The position numbers were made by a program, and so were the translations under genes. 64,000 nucleotides of DNA from Allolobophora icterica (taxonomy: Eukaryota > Annelida > Clitellata > Crassiclitellata > Lumbricidae), in contig OY744604.1 in the NCBI GenBank assembly GCA_963556255.1, positions 73,386,279 to 73,450,278 on the forward strand, written 5' to 3'. This document shows positions 44,904 through 54,182 of the stretch, one piece after another (within the stretch, counting starts at the first letter, position 1; the number at the start of each line of letters is the position of its first letter). The notes under the pieces were generated by a model. That model saw only the letters and a list, made by a program, of their open reading frames with translations, ran no database searches and had not been told where the DNA came from.

Positions 44904-47757
44904 GTGTAATATGCTGCTTGCAGTATCACGCTAACGGTTAACTTAATAAGAGGTATTGTAAATTTGTACTTACCATGACTGAATCTGCAGAAGATCTGTC
45001 CAGTTCAAAAGTCTCGAAGATTAACGCTATGGAGCTGATGGTCATGAGCGAAATCGTGTATGTACAGCCAGAACTCAGGTTATAGACATTCGGGTAGTTT
45101 GGAGACATAAAAACACCGTAGTCGCCGGTGTAGTTGCCTCCGCAACCTGTTGAATATACATGCAGGTAAATATTGTGAATAAAAGGTATTAAATTCTTTC
45201 CCGGTTTCATAAGAGTTCCACTTATTTTGTATCTGGCTGACATAAGATTCTGATGATACATTAGATTCAGAGAATGGGCCGCTACTTATGAGACACGGAA
45301 GGTGCTTGGCTTAGCGCAAGCCTTGCAATGTGGATTGTATGAGTTCGATCGTGCCTTTGATGGATCTTGTGTTGAACCATGAGCAATACCTTTACGCACA
45401 ATTGTTCAGTGCCATCGTCGACTATTGCTTTGCTATTAGGGCCTACGTATGTAGCTGGCCAGTAAGCTACATTGGTAAGAACATAGGCTGCGTCGCTTAC
45501 TCCTCTGTATAAGAGAGCACGAGGAGCGCGGTTCGCATCCCAATCACTGGCGTAAACTTGTCTAAAATATTGAGGGACTTGGGTCTTGACAATCAGCGAG
45601 TCTCCGAAACTTCACGTGTTACGTAATATGTGTGAAAGGCGGCGCTGTAGACGAAGGTTTACGCGGGTATACAGCGTGTACTCACCTCTAAAGAATGTAA
45701 TCTCACCTCTCAAAAATACATTTTGCATACTCATCTCTGGAGAGCATGTACTCACCTCCAGAACGTACTTTGACATAATCTTTTAATACTCTAGAGTTTA
45801 GACTATAACTTAAAGAAAATTTCAGTTTCAAATTTAATTATTTCTGTTTGGTTGACCTAGCGAGTTGTAAAGCAACTTTAAAGCTCTAACAGTGGATTTG
45901 CAGATTGAAAACCAGACGCGGTGGAAAGTATTGTAATTTGTAGTTTTGTGACTAATTTTGCATTGTTTGATTACTTTGTAATATTTTATTATATTTCAAT
46001 ATACAGCAATCTTTGTAATCATCGTTAGTTATTGCCAGTTTTATATTCAGTTAATCCAAAAAAAGCTGAACACAACATTTGTATTTAGCACATGGCCCAT
46101 CTTGGGTAGCTTGCTTCGGCTAAGAATCGCCGCATATCTTTTGATGTGAAGCAATACTTATACTTTAGCAATACTTATACTTTTCCATGCTATTAAAAAC
46201 CTTTTTGGGCCTATAAGCTTTGAGACCAAATGCCTAAAATGCGATTGCTTTTTGTTGTTTGTTTTCATATATGAACGCCACTGCCACTTGATGAAAAAAA
46301 TTTTGTTTTCAATAAATGTTCGCATAGTTGACGCATCAGAAATTGAGGAAATCCGCTATTTCTATAGCTTAAACGCTCACCAAATTGCTTCCATATTTCG
46401 ACCCACCTTCCCAAACCCATTCCCCTCAGTGATTCGGAAAACTAACCTGTAGCATGTACACTGGCGTAAACTTGTCCAAAATATTGAGGGAGGAATTTGG
46501 TTACTCATTCTACACTTGTTGTGGTAGGGTGTACACTGTACAGTTCATCTCAATTATTGGGGTTACGTGCCCCGGCTGCCCCCCCCCCCCAAGTCTACGC
46601 CTATGAGCATGTACCTCTAATATGACCGCTACAGCACTGATGAAATGGGTATGTTTAATTTAAAATGTATATTTGTTTCATATTGAAGATATTGAAGATA
46701 TAAATAAATCTTTGTGTTGAATGTGAATTTCTGATAGTAATTCAGTTCTCTGTTTCTGTTTTCTGTTTTTGAAGAATTTTATCTATACTGAACCACACTA
46801 ATTTAATATTTCAAGAAATTCTCGTGTAGGTTTTTTTCACGGGGGCAATGCCCCACCTCCTCAATTATTGGTGGGGCACGTGCCCCGGCTGATCCACCGA
46901 GTCTACGCCTATGCTCCCGATGGTGGCTTATTTCATAGATTTAAATCTTGGGCTAGTACGGTCCGTACACGGGACTTTAAAAGACGTGTCGCCTACTCAG
47001 ACGGGCAGCGGTGGTGGAGGACTTCACCCGATGAATACATTGACAAATAAGCGATCTCGAGGCCATACAGTTGATATATAAAATCGTGTACATGTAGATT
47101 TACATATGTAGCGGCGCTTGGTACATATACACAGAATAAAAATGCTTAATACTGACCCTAAACTATTCAAAATTTAAGAATCCGTAAGGTTCAGCAGTCC
47201 ACTGAGGTTCATTTGGTTGGTCTCAGTGTCTGAGGGCGAAGTAGAAGTCATCCCCTCGCCGCATGATCTTCCCACCGACGGAGGATCAGTTTCATAGCTG
47301 AGTTCGCTAGGTGGCGTAAGTTGAACAGAAATTAACAGAAACAGGGCAGAAAGACCTTTTTGAAATATCTTTCTGCCCTGTCGAAGATTTAAACCCCCGA
47401 CATCTGAGTTGATAATCCAACACGGTTGCCTCAAGACTTTTGTCATAATTCCGTTATTAAAACATATATTCTGTTCATGATCAGATTAAAGCATATTCAA
47501 TACAAAATGAACTAGGAAATATTTTTAGCCTGAATAACAGCAAAGTCGTTCTATTGACGATGTGTTTAAAATTATTTTAATTTATTCAGCGTTTACGGGC
47601 ATGTGGACAATATTTTGTATAGGGACCTATTGTTGAGCGATTAACGTGCAGACGTAGAGTTTAACTGGTGTCACTCACTTTGAGCGTCGATATTAACAAT
47701 ACCAGGCACAAGAAGAAACACAGCTGAATAAAGCAACGTCCATTTATCGAATGCCAT
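31990..47757 (-). CDS. gene B: SP-CUB1-CUB2-CUB3-Ig-D receptor lacking its membrane exons
   Basis: Nine exons on the minus strand: 47757-47679, 45146-44974, 41998-41827, 39331-39144, 38619-38457, 36063-35885, 35383-35218, 34395-34078 and 32319-31990. Together they give 1768 nt (589 codons plus one base) with no internal stop and compatible phases. Downstream, the Ig2, TM and tail exons found in gene C are absent. If the last donor is not used, translation continues CKYIQD and stops, giving a secreted protein of about 595 residues. Alternatively the gene is dead or spliced to gene A exons. Splice sites are by eye. Confidence 0.72.
32340..33135. other. intron of gene B without recognised feature
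   Basis: Homologous in parts to gene C 57935-58560 (for example CACATTTCAATTCTT and AATGAATTAATAGA), so it is retained duplicated intron. No gene. Confidence 0.5.
33140..33200 (+). mobile_element. severely truncated LINE 3' tail
   Basis: GGAGCGCCACTGAGTAGAT...GAAGGGGCGCCATATAAG matches the last 60 bp of the LINE ending at 26550. Nothing upstream of it matches, so it is a 5'-truncated insertion. Confidence 0.65.
33262..33340. repeat. ATCC/ATCG microsatellite
   Basis: Imperfect (CATC)n run, with a related tract at the matching intron position in gene C (58865-58935). Confidence 0.8.
33488..33768. mobile_element. right half of a hAT-type MITE
   Basis: Matches the right 240 bp of the complete MITE at 11432-11929 (GTTGACAGTGTTCAATGTTC, TTGCATATTGCTGATTTTTT, TTAGTTAACTATT), ending CCCATGACTG. 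The left end is absent. Confidence 0.75.
33810..33975 (+). mobile_element. LINE 3'-end fragment, same position as in gene C
   Basis: CACTGGCTTTCAAACATTTGG and TTGCGCGTTA...TTTGTAATAATA match 61290-61395 in gene C. Both lie between the Ig1 and D exons, so the insertion predates the B/C duplication. A (CA)n tract follows at 34011-34034. Confidence 0.6.
34078..34395 (-). CDS. gene B exon 8: Ig domain 1
   Basis: Phase 1-1, 318 nt. Acceptor TTGTAG; the donor aligned with gene A is GCAAGT (34077-34072), a GC-AG intron. It encodes [48 protein letters not shown] and AGVYKCIDV. Four conserved cysteines as in A and C. The differences cluster between GY and VQ, and in the [12 protein letters not shown] loop. 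Confidence 0.87.
35218..35383 (-). CDS. gene B exon 7: second half of CUB3
   Basis: Phase 0 to 1, 166 nt, acceptor TTTCAG, donor GTATGC. It encodes [28 protein letters not shown] and [11 protein letters not shown] with no stop, in contrast to gene A. Residues between SYEKC and NSAL are the most variable across A, B and C. Confidence 0.87.
35885..36063 (-). CDS. gene B exon 6: first half of CUB3
   Basis: Phase 1 to 0, 179 nt, acceptor TTTAG, donor GTTCGT. It encodes [39 protein letters not shown] and GDLVR. The final DLVR replaces DYVE of gene A, so one residue of the usual CUB strand is changed. Confidence 0.86.
36242..36692. mobile_element. MITE with GGGGTCGTCCATTAATTATGTCAAC-type inverted repeats
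   Basis: Starts GGGGTCGTCCATTAATTATG and ends with its reverse complement (CATAATTAATGGACGACCCC), followed inward by C-rich tracts on both sides. 451 bp. Target duplication not clear, so the superfamily is left open. It lies in gene B's CUB2-CUB3 intron. Confidence 0.85.
36770..37620 (-). mobile_element. L2-like LINE 3' fragment
   Basis: Minus-strand frames with shifts: [28 protein letters not shown] (about 37590-37510), [10 protein letters not shown] (about 37410), [33 protein letters not shown] (about 37370-37270) and a final [16 protein letters not shown] (about 36980). This is the usual C-terminal order of L2-like elements. Stops interrupt it. Confidence 0.78.
37970..38280 (-). mobile_element. 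LINE 3' tail fragment
   Basis: Minus strand contains AGCGCCTCTGAATAGTTCGCAC and GAGGCGCCTTATAAATTC, the tail type seen at 7205-7420 and 39940-40000. Confidence 0.5.
38457..38619 (-). CDS. gene B exon 5: second half of CUB2
   Basis: Phase 0 to 1, 163 nt, acceptor TATAG, donor GTATGA. It encodes [35 protein letters not shown] and [11 protein letters not shown]. Compared with gene A the first half is nearly unchanged, whereas HTDNSNVFS versus HTHYSNDFT is changed. Confidence 0.87.
39144..39331 (-). CDS. gene B exon 4: first half of CUB2
   Basis: Phase 1 to 0, 188 nt, acceptor TACAG, donor GTGAGG. It encodes [47 protein letters not shown] and DWVQ. Relative to gene A it has four extra codons: a 9-nt tandem duplication coding VFA, and one extra Asn. 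Confidence 0.86.
39880..41090 (-). mobile_element. degenerate LINE, reverse transcriptase and C-terminus
   Basis: Minus strand reads [27 protein letters not shown] (about 40740-40650, motif C degraded to NADN), [22 protein letters not shown] (about 40450-40390) and [17 protein letters not shown], ending in a GCGCTTTATAAATTC tail (about 39940). Counterpart of 20690-21120 in gene A. The ORF at 40834-40586 looks like a secreted domain at first sight but is this RT remnant. Confidence 0.7.
41827..41998 (-). CDS. gene B exon 3: second half of CUB1
   Basis: Phase 0 to 1, 172 nt, acceptor TACAG, donor GTAAGA. It encodes [31 protein letters not shown] and [11 protein letters not shown]. Same length as gene A's exon; the PPISIPWCS block is unchanged, with flanking residues altered. 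Confidence 0.86.
42110..42300 (+). mobile_element. LINE 3'-end fragment shared with gene A
   Basis: Matches 22385-22600 (TTTCTCCGATGCTGAAACTC, GGCTTTAAAGTTCTTGATGT) at the same intron position between CUB1a and CUB1b. Confidence 0.6.
42350..44590 (-). mobile_element. L2-like LINE, reverse transcriptase, split by an insertion
   Basis: Minus strand: [25 protein letters not shown] (44570-44480), then after the insert at about 43300-44455 [16 protein letters not shown] (about 43150), [25 protein letters not shown] (about 42920), [19 protein letters not shown] and [12 protein letters not shown]. Motif B is lost (a deletion between CRDSRTL and [10 protein letters not shown]), and frameshifts are present. 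Related to, but distinct from, the LINE at 23190. Confidence 0.78.
43300..44455. mobile_element. unidentified insertion with AGTCGCTAAGTCAGTCG repeats
   Basis: Interrupts the LINE reading frame, which resumes on both sides, so it is an insertion. The right 170 bp carries repeated and inverted AGTCGCTAAGTC and GACTTAGTCAGTCG blocks; the left has GATTAGTCGCC and TAGCGACTTCG. A 35-bp tandem duplication (CCATGGAGCTGATATTGAAT) lies at 43715-43785. No transposase and no clean target duplication. Confidence 0.5.
44683..44903. repeat. (ATT)n, poly-T and (TTA)n microsatellites
   Basis: (AAT)/(ATT) runs at about 44683-44740, a T run to 44763, then (TTA)n at 44840-44903. ORFs of poly-Ile or poly-Asn on either strand are artefacts of these repeats. 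May mark the 3' ends of LINE or SINE insertions. Confidence 0.95.
44974..45146 (-). CDS. gene B exon 2: first half of CUB1
   Basis: Phase 1 to 0, 173 nt, acceptor CAACAG, canonical donor GTAAGT. It encodes [49 protein letters not shown] replaces the more usual DYV at the end of the first CUB half. Confidence 0.86.
45545..46913. mobile_element. DNA transposon (MULE-like termini), 1.37 kb
   Basis: Left end CACTGGCGTAAACT; the right end read inward is CATAGGCGTAGACT. Imperfect target duplication ATCCCAAT / CTCCCGAT within a SINE. No transposase. A 160-bp stretch at 46160-46320 also occurs at 63013-63175. The terminal word CACGTGCCCCGGCT...GTCTACGCCTATG is shared with 49330-49380. Confidence 0.65.
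46460..46605. mobile_element. nested MITE with 9-bp target duplication
   Basis: Starts ACTGGCGTAAACTTG, ends GTCTACGCCTATG, the same termini as the 1.37-kb element that contains it. Flanked by perfect 9-bp repeats AGCATGTAC at 46451-46459 and 46606-46614; 8-10 bp is usual for MULE elements. 146 bp, no coding. Confidence 0.8.
47679..47757 (-). CDS. gene B exon 1: signal peptide
   Basis: ATG at 47757-47755, then [19 protein letters not shown] and IVNIDAQ, ending in phase 1 at a GTGAGT donor. Strong hydrophobic core and DAQ end fit a cleaved signal peptide. The homologous start in gene A (28625) supports the ATG choice. Confidence 0.84.
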
Positions 47758-47999
47758 CGTTTAGAAGACAATTCTGGAAACACAATAACATGCACACATC
47801 AACGTCTGTATAAGTTCTAGTCGCAACGAGGCTAGAACTTGTAAGAGTTAACACAGATGAATCAAAATATATGATTCATGACGTGTTTGGTCATAAGTGA
47901 GCTCTTGAACTGGCTCTTGAACTGGCCAGGTTGGTCGTTTAACGCATGCAAATACATAGAGTTTATTCCATAGAGCAGGACCAATGACATTCTCGCCCA

Positions 48000-49320
48000 C
48001 CTTACGTAAATCATCGTACCTACCTATTTATCTACCAACTTACATACCTACTTACCTCCCAAACTACCTACCAACCTACCAACCTAATGACTTACTTATT
48101 TACTTACACATACTGGAATCAAATTCTCACCTGCGCAGTCTTACTTACCTAGATGCTTAAGATGTAAACAATCGACAACAAACACGTCGAATTATTGGCA
48201 ACTTCTTAAGATTAAAACTGGATTCGATAGACTGTAATCTATTGAATTTGAAGAATCAGGCCTCATGAGAAATGGACCATCTAAATGATAATATACAAAG
48301 ACCTTCGCAACTGTCACGTTCTGTTCTGTACGCTTATATAATAATTATGCAAATATGCATGTGTCGCTTTTGGCTGTGAACAATTAATTAGTGGTTGAGG
48401 ACTTCAAAGGTAGGTCAAGGGTGAGAAAGATTTCAACATAAATGACGGCTTTGTTCTTGACTGGTTTAATGCATCACAAATCTGTTACCTGTCTCAGTCG
48501 TTAAAAGTGTATTTTATATGTATATACAAATATTTGGAAAGTAAAGTAACCAAACAATCGTATTCCGGTGTTTCCTACAGAAACTATCATATCGTACACA
48601 TTGACTGCATTGGTTGTTTCCTAGTTTATGTGATGACATAAGAAAACTTCAAATGGACTGCCCCAAAATATCACTGTGTTCTGCCTCTGATCCAATTACA
48701 GTCGTCGATTGATATACATACACTATAACTGCAACGCTACAGAAGTCATTACTTTACAGTAGACTAGATGTGTATTTAGAGGAATGTATGGTGTATTTGA
48801 CCCTTTGAATTATGTCCGGGGTTGTCAAACAGATCACAATATTGTCTACGATTTTACTTATGGCGATTTTCGATTGACGTTTTATAATTATATTATGATG
48901 AAGTACAAAAGTCATCAGATTGGCTCATTATCAGTTTACAGATGATTTATCCCCAGGTTAAGTACATGTACACCCGATTCGATATGGGTCTGGCAGTGTC
49001 TGATTAAGTATACGCATACGTACTGAAAAGAGCCTTATCGCGCTGTTCCAGATTTAACTGGCCGCATATCCATCCCTTCATGACCAGAGGTCAATTGGGT
49101 GTAAACTGCGAAAGCTATAGCTACAGCATTGTGTCTCTTGAGCGTCAATGCAAATTTCTGTATTACCTAACACAAGTTAATCACGTGTTTGGGTCACCAA
49201 TTGCAGCTTAAACAGGACACAAATGAAAACACTATCAAAGCCGATTTTGACGCTCGTGCTAATTTGAAGGCAGGCCGAAGTATGTTAGAGGTACACAAAA
49301 AGTAAGCCCTGATAAACACT
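48000..49320 (-). repeat. 5' flank of gene B, duplicated at 3950-4850
   Basis: Presumed regulatory region of gene B. It contains a CTAC repeat (48010-48150) and conserved blocks such as TAACACAAGTTAATCAC and GGGTCACCAATTGCAGCTT, kept in the 3950-4850 relic. A shorter relative (TGGGTCTGGCC, CGTACT, CAGATTTAACTG) occurs near 50640-50720. No defined promoter element. Confidence 0.55.
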
Positions 49321-49329
49321 ACAGTCAGT

Positions 49330-50130
49330 CTCAATTATTGGGGGCACGTGCCCCGGCTGCCCCCAGAGTCTACGCCTATGTGTTTATGCACTATTGAAGA
49401 ACAAATCTCAGGCCACATACAATGAACTGTTTGAGAAGTTATTTACGTTGAATGTAAATTTGAAGCCAGCTAGGACTATGTTTGATTTTGAATTGGCAGT
49501 TATAAACAGTTTAGAAAGAGCTTTTTTCCCGACAGTGAAATCAAAGGATGTTTCTTTAACCTGTCAGAATATCTACCGCAAGCTTCAGGAAACTGGTCTA
49601 CAACAACGCTACCAAGAAGACTCCGAATTTGCACTGACATTAAACTGATTCCGGCTATTGCATTTGTGCCATCGGACGACGCCGTTGGTGCCTTTGAGGA
49701 ATTGTCTGAAATACTGCCTCCAGAAAGTAGACCGGTTGCTGATGATTTCGAAGATGCATAGGAAGACCACAATGACGTGGACGACGACAACCTACTTATG
49801 CCATTGGGATGTGGAATATGTATCGAAGACCGGAAGACGAATTACCAAAAACAAACAATTCGGTTGAAGGCTGGCATAGATGTTTTCAGTCGAACGTCGG
49901 CAGTTTTCATGCAACCATTTGGAAGTTGAATGGATTTATTCCAAGAGAACAAGCATTACAACAAGTTCACTAAAGCCAATTTCTGGCTGGTCAACCATCA
50001 CAACCTCCACAGAAGAAGTACAATGCTGACTCCGATGCACGGATTCTGGCCGTCATTAGCAACTAGTCCTACAATGAGCACAATGTTCTTGACTATCTAC
50101 GTGAAATATCTCACCACAACCTTTCTTTTT
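49330..50130 (+). pseudogene. MULE transposase remnant, C-terminal half
   Basis: Plus-strand frames, after a terminus-like GTCTACGCCTATG at 49368-49380, read YNELFEKLFTLNVNLKP, MFDFELAVINSLERAFFP, QNIYRKLQETGLQQRYQED, then after a frameshift IPAIAFVPSDDAVGAFEEL, and finally NNSVEGWHRCFQSNVGSFH, IWKLNGFIPREQALQQ. This is the MULE transposase core and the downstream region found in many animal MULE/FLYWCH-type genes. At least two frameshifts and several stops make it dead. The ORFs at 49394, 49658 and 49930 are pieces of it. Confidence 0.72.
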
Positions 50131-50139
50131 AAGTTCAAA

Positions 50140-51100
50140 TCACTAATAAACAATAAACAGCATTTTCTGTTCCACATTAAGACTGTGACGTTGCATGGTT
50201 CTCTAATATATGTCTAATAAATTAATACATAAACTGTATGATTAATATAGGCTACATTATTTGTATATTTATATAATTAATATATCAGTATAGGGGGTTA
50301 CTGTCCGTTTTTTTGCATGGGCGTTATTGTCCCGAGGGTTATTGTCGGGAGTTTTTTTCCGGTGGTTATTGTGCGGGGGTTATTGTCGTAGAACCATTAT
50401 TACTGTGACGCTATAAAATGGAATAGATGCGCATCTAGAGGATTAAATAATGGCTCCGCTCCATTGGGGTTTAACTGGGCTTATGAACGAGATTATGATA
50501 CGGACCACTATTTCACTTTTCACGGCCATCGACTGGTGTTTTACACAATATCAATAAGGAACTTTAGTGGACATAAGATTATAATAGATGTGAATGGATG
50601 AGAATTATTTAACAAAAAATAATAATATCAGGGGATGTCGATGTGGGTCTGGCCAGAAGAGGAATACGTCTGCGTACTACCAGAGGCTTTGTCGTCATGT
50701 GTCAGATTTAACTGACAGAATTTATCCAGCAGCTTTTAGAAGTTGTTTTATATGTTATTGAAATATTTAACAGACAAACAGTGTGTTCTGTAGATTGTTA
50801 TCAACCTTATAGTAGAATCTGTAGAAAACACAACAGTACTTAATAGACGAACACCTCACGGTTAATAAACACTGTAGTATAATAGAAATCTCAAGGTAAA
50901 CATTTCCATGTCTCTTCCAACAGAAAAGTTTCCGAGAAATATTTAAATGTAGAATGTATTAAATGTGCTACGGAACTCGGATAGCCAAGGAGATCTTATG
51001 TTTGAATTGGAAAGTCGTTGTGCCTTAACGATATATGCAGCCATCTTATTAATTTCTTTAGCTCGTGTTGCTGTACCAATTGTGCGGAATAAGCTCTACT
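50140..51100. other. no recognised feature
   Basis: AT-rich DNA. 50300-50400 has repeated GGTTATTGTC words (GGGTTATTGTC, GGTTATTGTGC, GGGTTATTGTCG), a short degenerate tandem repeat. 50640-50720 resembles part of the gene B 5' flank. No gene seen. Confidence 0.4.
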
Positions 51101-51149
51101 CAAAATAAAGTTTCTTCTTCAGATTCTCTGCTTTCAGGCAAGTTCAAGC

Positions 51150-51730
51150 GACCGACGTCGCCACTTCTATCGATGTTGAGCCTCTTCCTTGAGTCTTCCG
51201 TATCACTCCTTCGTCATCCAATCCAACATAATCTGTTGGTCTTCTACCTGTCCTCCTCCGCTCAATTCTTCCCTCTATAACATTTCTTAGGAGAGCGTCC
51301 CTCACAGCTTGTGCCCGATCCGTTTCCTCGGCCTCTTTCTGAATGTGTGCATCAATGATCTTTCCTCTTCAATTCCTCCCATCATTTCTTCAATTGTTTT
51401 ATGTTCTGTCCAGCTGATCTTCTCTATTCCTCTCCAAATCCACGTCTCGAATTCCTCCAGTTTCTTGATGTCTTCTTTCCTCAGGCTCATGGTCAGTGTC
51501 TCTGATCCATAAAACACCACACTCCACACCAGTGTCTTTACCATTCTTTTCATCAGATTCTTGTTCATTTTTTTACTCTCAGTAGCTCTTTCCGTTTTGC
51601 AAATTCCTCTTTAACCAGTGCTATTCTTCTTTTAATTTCCTTACGGCATCTGGTATCTGTCGTGATCATGCTCCCTAGGTAGCAGGATTCTTTTTCTTGA
51701 TCTATTCCCTCTCCACCGATTTTTATTCTC
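51150..51730 (-). mobile_element. LINE fragment, RTE/craniofacial-development-like RT C-terminus
   Basis: Minus strand reads a GSMITTDTRCRKEIKRRI-like stretch, VWSVVFYGSETLTMSLRKEDIKKLEEFETWIWRGIEKISW and EEERSLMHTFRKRPRKRIGH. The YGSETLT...KKLEEFE.W..R...KISW pattern is typical of the C-terminal part of one widespread LINE group. A frameshift lies near 51600. Confidence 0.75.
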
Positions 51731-51990
51731 CTTTACTTAATTAAATAAAGTTTGAGATAGACATGCATCATTGTTATTTCTCAAATATAAGTGTAAATAT
51801 ACAAGGCGTTCTTCTAATATCCAAATCGTAAACGCATGCACATATTATGAAAACAATAATAGTACATTTCACATATTGTGATATTTTGATATTCGTGCGA
51901 TGGGATCAACAAGTGACTGAGGAACTTGAATGTACAAAAATGCAATTACGGTACTCTTGAATCTGTACATTTGATGATACCAAATCTCAG

Positions 51991-52043
51991 AAAATGAGAC
52001 TTTCTAACCGACTCGTATCGAGTCGGTTAGAAAGTCTCATTTT
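51991..52043. repeat. perfect 25-bp inverted repeat with 3-nt loop
   Basis: Arms 51991-52015 and 52019-52043 are exact reverse complements (AAAATGAGACTTTCTAACCG ... CGGTTAGAAAGTCTCATTTT) around TAT. Would form a hairpin or cruciform. No known element explains it. Confidence 0.95.
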
Positions 52044-52129
52044 ATTACTTTATTAGCCTACTTTATTAGCCAACGTCTTTTTGTCGTTTATTATGGGCTA
52101 TAATATAATGAAAAGACTGCCTTGTAAAC

Positions 52130-52310
52130 ATTTCAAATGGTGTGTGTTGCGATGATCTTGAACAAAACTCGGTCGACTGTAAAATGAGAGTAGTGGAAGA
52201 CTGAATCAACCTTATGGGGCTAGCGGGTATCGAATCAGCGGCCTTCTGATCTTCGTGCCAGCATGTCACCATTCAACCATCTCCCCGCCCTAGAAGTCAT
52301 ACTCGTAATC
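52130..52310 (-). mobile_element. tRNA-derived SINE, minus strand
   Basis: Minus strand starts GGGCGGGGAGATGGTTGAATGG (A-box region) and has GATTCGATACCCGC (B-box) about 50 nt on, followed by TAAGGTTGATTCAGTC. A relative is at 55840-55990. Confidence 0.6.
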
Positions 52311-52319
52311 GTTCAATCC

Positions 52320-53000
52320 AAACTCCTAATACGCTATTATAAAGCAGAGCGCTTTGCACCAGCTTATTCACGAGCATCACGTCGTGTCAGAGGGGTTGCT
52401 AGTGATGTCAAATGAAGATCCGCATCCGGTTGCCAGAGATCCCAAGAAGAAAGTCGTCTTGGCAGACGATACTAACGAAATAGCACGCAGTAGATAATTA
52501 ACTTTTTTAATACGCAGTCGAAAATTAACTTCGTAATCCTAATTGTAATCGTAATCTCCAATTTTCTAAAGCGCCACTGTAAAGCTGAGCGCAAAGCACC
52601 AGCTTATTCACGAGCGCTGCGACGTATCCGAGGGGTTGTCCAGAAATCGATGTCCGTTGGTGGTCCGAGTCCGGTTGCCTGAAAGACCAAAGAGAGGCAG
52701 AGCAGCTGTTACGGAGGGTTTCGTTGAGGACGAGATAGCTTGGAAGGCAGAGGATCAGATGGATTAGGAAAGGAAATCTTGAAGAGATGAGTTTTCAATT
52801 TGGAGTGGAAAGCCTGTGGGGTGATGAGTAGAGGAGCCTGAGATAGATGACGATGAGTGAATGGCGGTACTTTTTTAATACGCAGTCGAAAATTAACTTT
52901 TTTAACACGCAGTCGAAAATTAACTTTTTTAATTAACAGTTCAGCAGACAGTGAATTTATAACACGCATTGCTGTGTAGACATATTTGCTCGTTCTAAAA
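52320..53000 (-). mobile_element. two L2-like LINE 3' ends and a short tandem repeat
   Basis: 52320-52480 and 52560-52870 share CAGAGCGC...GCACCAGCTTATTCACGAGC; the second includes a coding remnant HSKLKTHLFKISFPNPSDPL on the minus strand. A 30-bp unit (TTTAATACGCAGTCGAAAAT) recurs at about 52505, 52870 and 52902. Confidence 0.6.
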
Positions 53001-53404
53001 GAACATTGTATATCCTGAGTTTACTACATGTTTTAACGTACCATTATATAAAGGACGTAGATCCAAACATCCCAATTGGCACAGATACCGCGATATCCTT
53101 AAAACTGTAGGCCTACGATAACCATGCGTCATTATCTCTCAAAAATCAAAATATATATAAATGTAAATATATGCGAGACATTCTTTTAATATCCAATTCA
53201 ATTCATAAACGCTTTTACGCATTTAAAAGATGACACTACTACATTTCACACGACAGCACCTTTGATGATGCATTGTCGCTGGCTTGACATTAGAGGGAAA
53301 GGTTGATTATTTTGGTGATATCAGGAACGAGAACAGAGGCACAATCTTTTAAAAGAGAGGTGGATATAAGATATGCTTCAAATTGGTTCCCAGGGAGATA
53401 ATTA

Positions 53405-54055
53405 TTATTCATTGAATGGTGATGACCATAAACAGTAACAGTTATAAAAATACAAAATCTCAAAGACCAATAAATTTTTAACCCATATACAGGAAGTTTA
53501 TAATCAGCACTTTACAAAATCTTCCATGTATGAAACCAGGGATGTCATTTGAAGGCAGAGAGCATTTGCACCCCTCTTGAATTTTGAAAAAAAAAACATT
53601 AAAAAGGAAACAAGGATGGAGAAAGAAAAGGAGGAAGAAGAAAGGGGTAAAAAAACGAAAAATATTATACTCAAATTCAGGTACGACATCAAACCTAATT
53701 ATATTAAGTGACAACATGCACATTGCAGCACACATCATGCAGCATTGGCTAACAGTTTTTCACATGTAGACTAAATACAAAACTTAACAAGCTGGCCAAG
53801 TTTTCCCGAAAAGATACTCAAATGACATCCCTGCCCCCCCCCCCTCCAGGAAAAAAGCTGAAATGACGTCCCTGTATGAAACTACACAAAATCAATTCAG
53901 TCAAGAATTGTTTTCCATTGAATGGTGATGATCACTAACAGCAACTGTTATACAAATATAGAATTTCAAAAGAAGAATTACAGTTTAAAACCAACAACAG
54001 GAAGTTAATAATCCACTATGTCAGCACCTTACAAAATCTTCTGTGCATGGATCCG
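53405..54055. repeat. duplicated segment downstream of gene C, copies flanking a MITE
   Basis: 53410-53528 and 53922-54045 are copies (CATTGAATGGTGATGA, CAGTAACAGTTAT, ACAGGAAGTT, CTTTACAAAATCTTC). A third copy follows gene A at 7588-7720. This is probably 3' UTR or 3' flank of the receptor unit, duplicated once in gene C. Confidence 0.65.
53537..53874. mobile_element. hAT-type MITE CAGGGATGTCATTTGA, 338 bp
   Basis: Ends CAGGGATGTCATTT and AAATGACGTCCCTG. Perfect 8-bp repeats TATGAAAC at 53529-53536 and 53875-53882. A second internal copy of the terminus (TCAAATGACATCCCTG) sits near the right end. The K/R-rich ORF at 53584-53769 is not a gene. Confidence 0.88.
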
Positions 54056-54182
54056 GTTTAAATGTTTGTGATCACATGCAATTGATATGTCTGAAATCCC
54101 GCATAGCTTAATGTACAGATCACTACCATTACATGGTGTCAGAGGCAGCGGGATAATATGATCCGTTATTCAAATGTCCAGA

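Larger units (their letters stand above)
45451..47095 (+). mobile_element. tRNA-derived SINE (family 2) split by a DNA transposon
   Basis: 45451-45544 matches the head of the SINE at 21712 (TAAGCTACATTGGTAAGA, CGGTTCGCATCCC), and 46922-47095 matches its body (GGTGGCTTATTTCATAGATTT, TAGTACGGTCC, CGAGGCCATA, TAGATTTACAT). The interval between is a transposon. Confidence 0.75.

Noticed and set aside
44570..44941. Poly-Ile, poly-Asn and poly-Tyr ORFs
   Set aside because: Products of (ATT)n, (TTA)n and poly-T repeats.
51991..52043. Transcription terminator hairpin
   Set aside because: Animal DNA; no adjacent gene end, and rho-independent terminators do not apply.
53584..53769. Lys/Arg-rich small ORF
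   Set aside because: Lies inside a MITE with a purine-rich interior.
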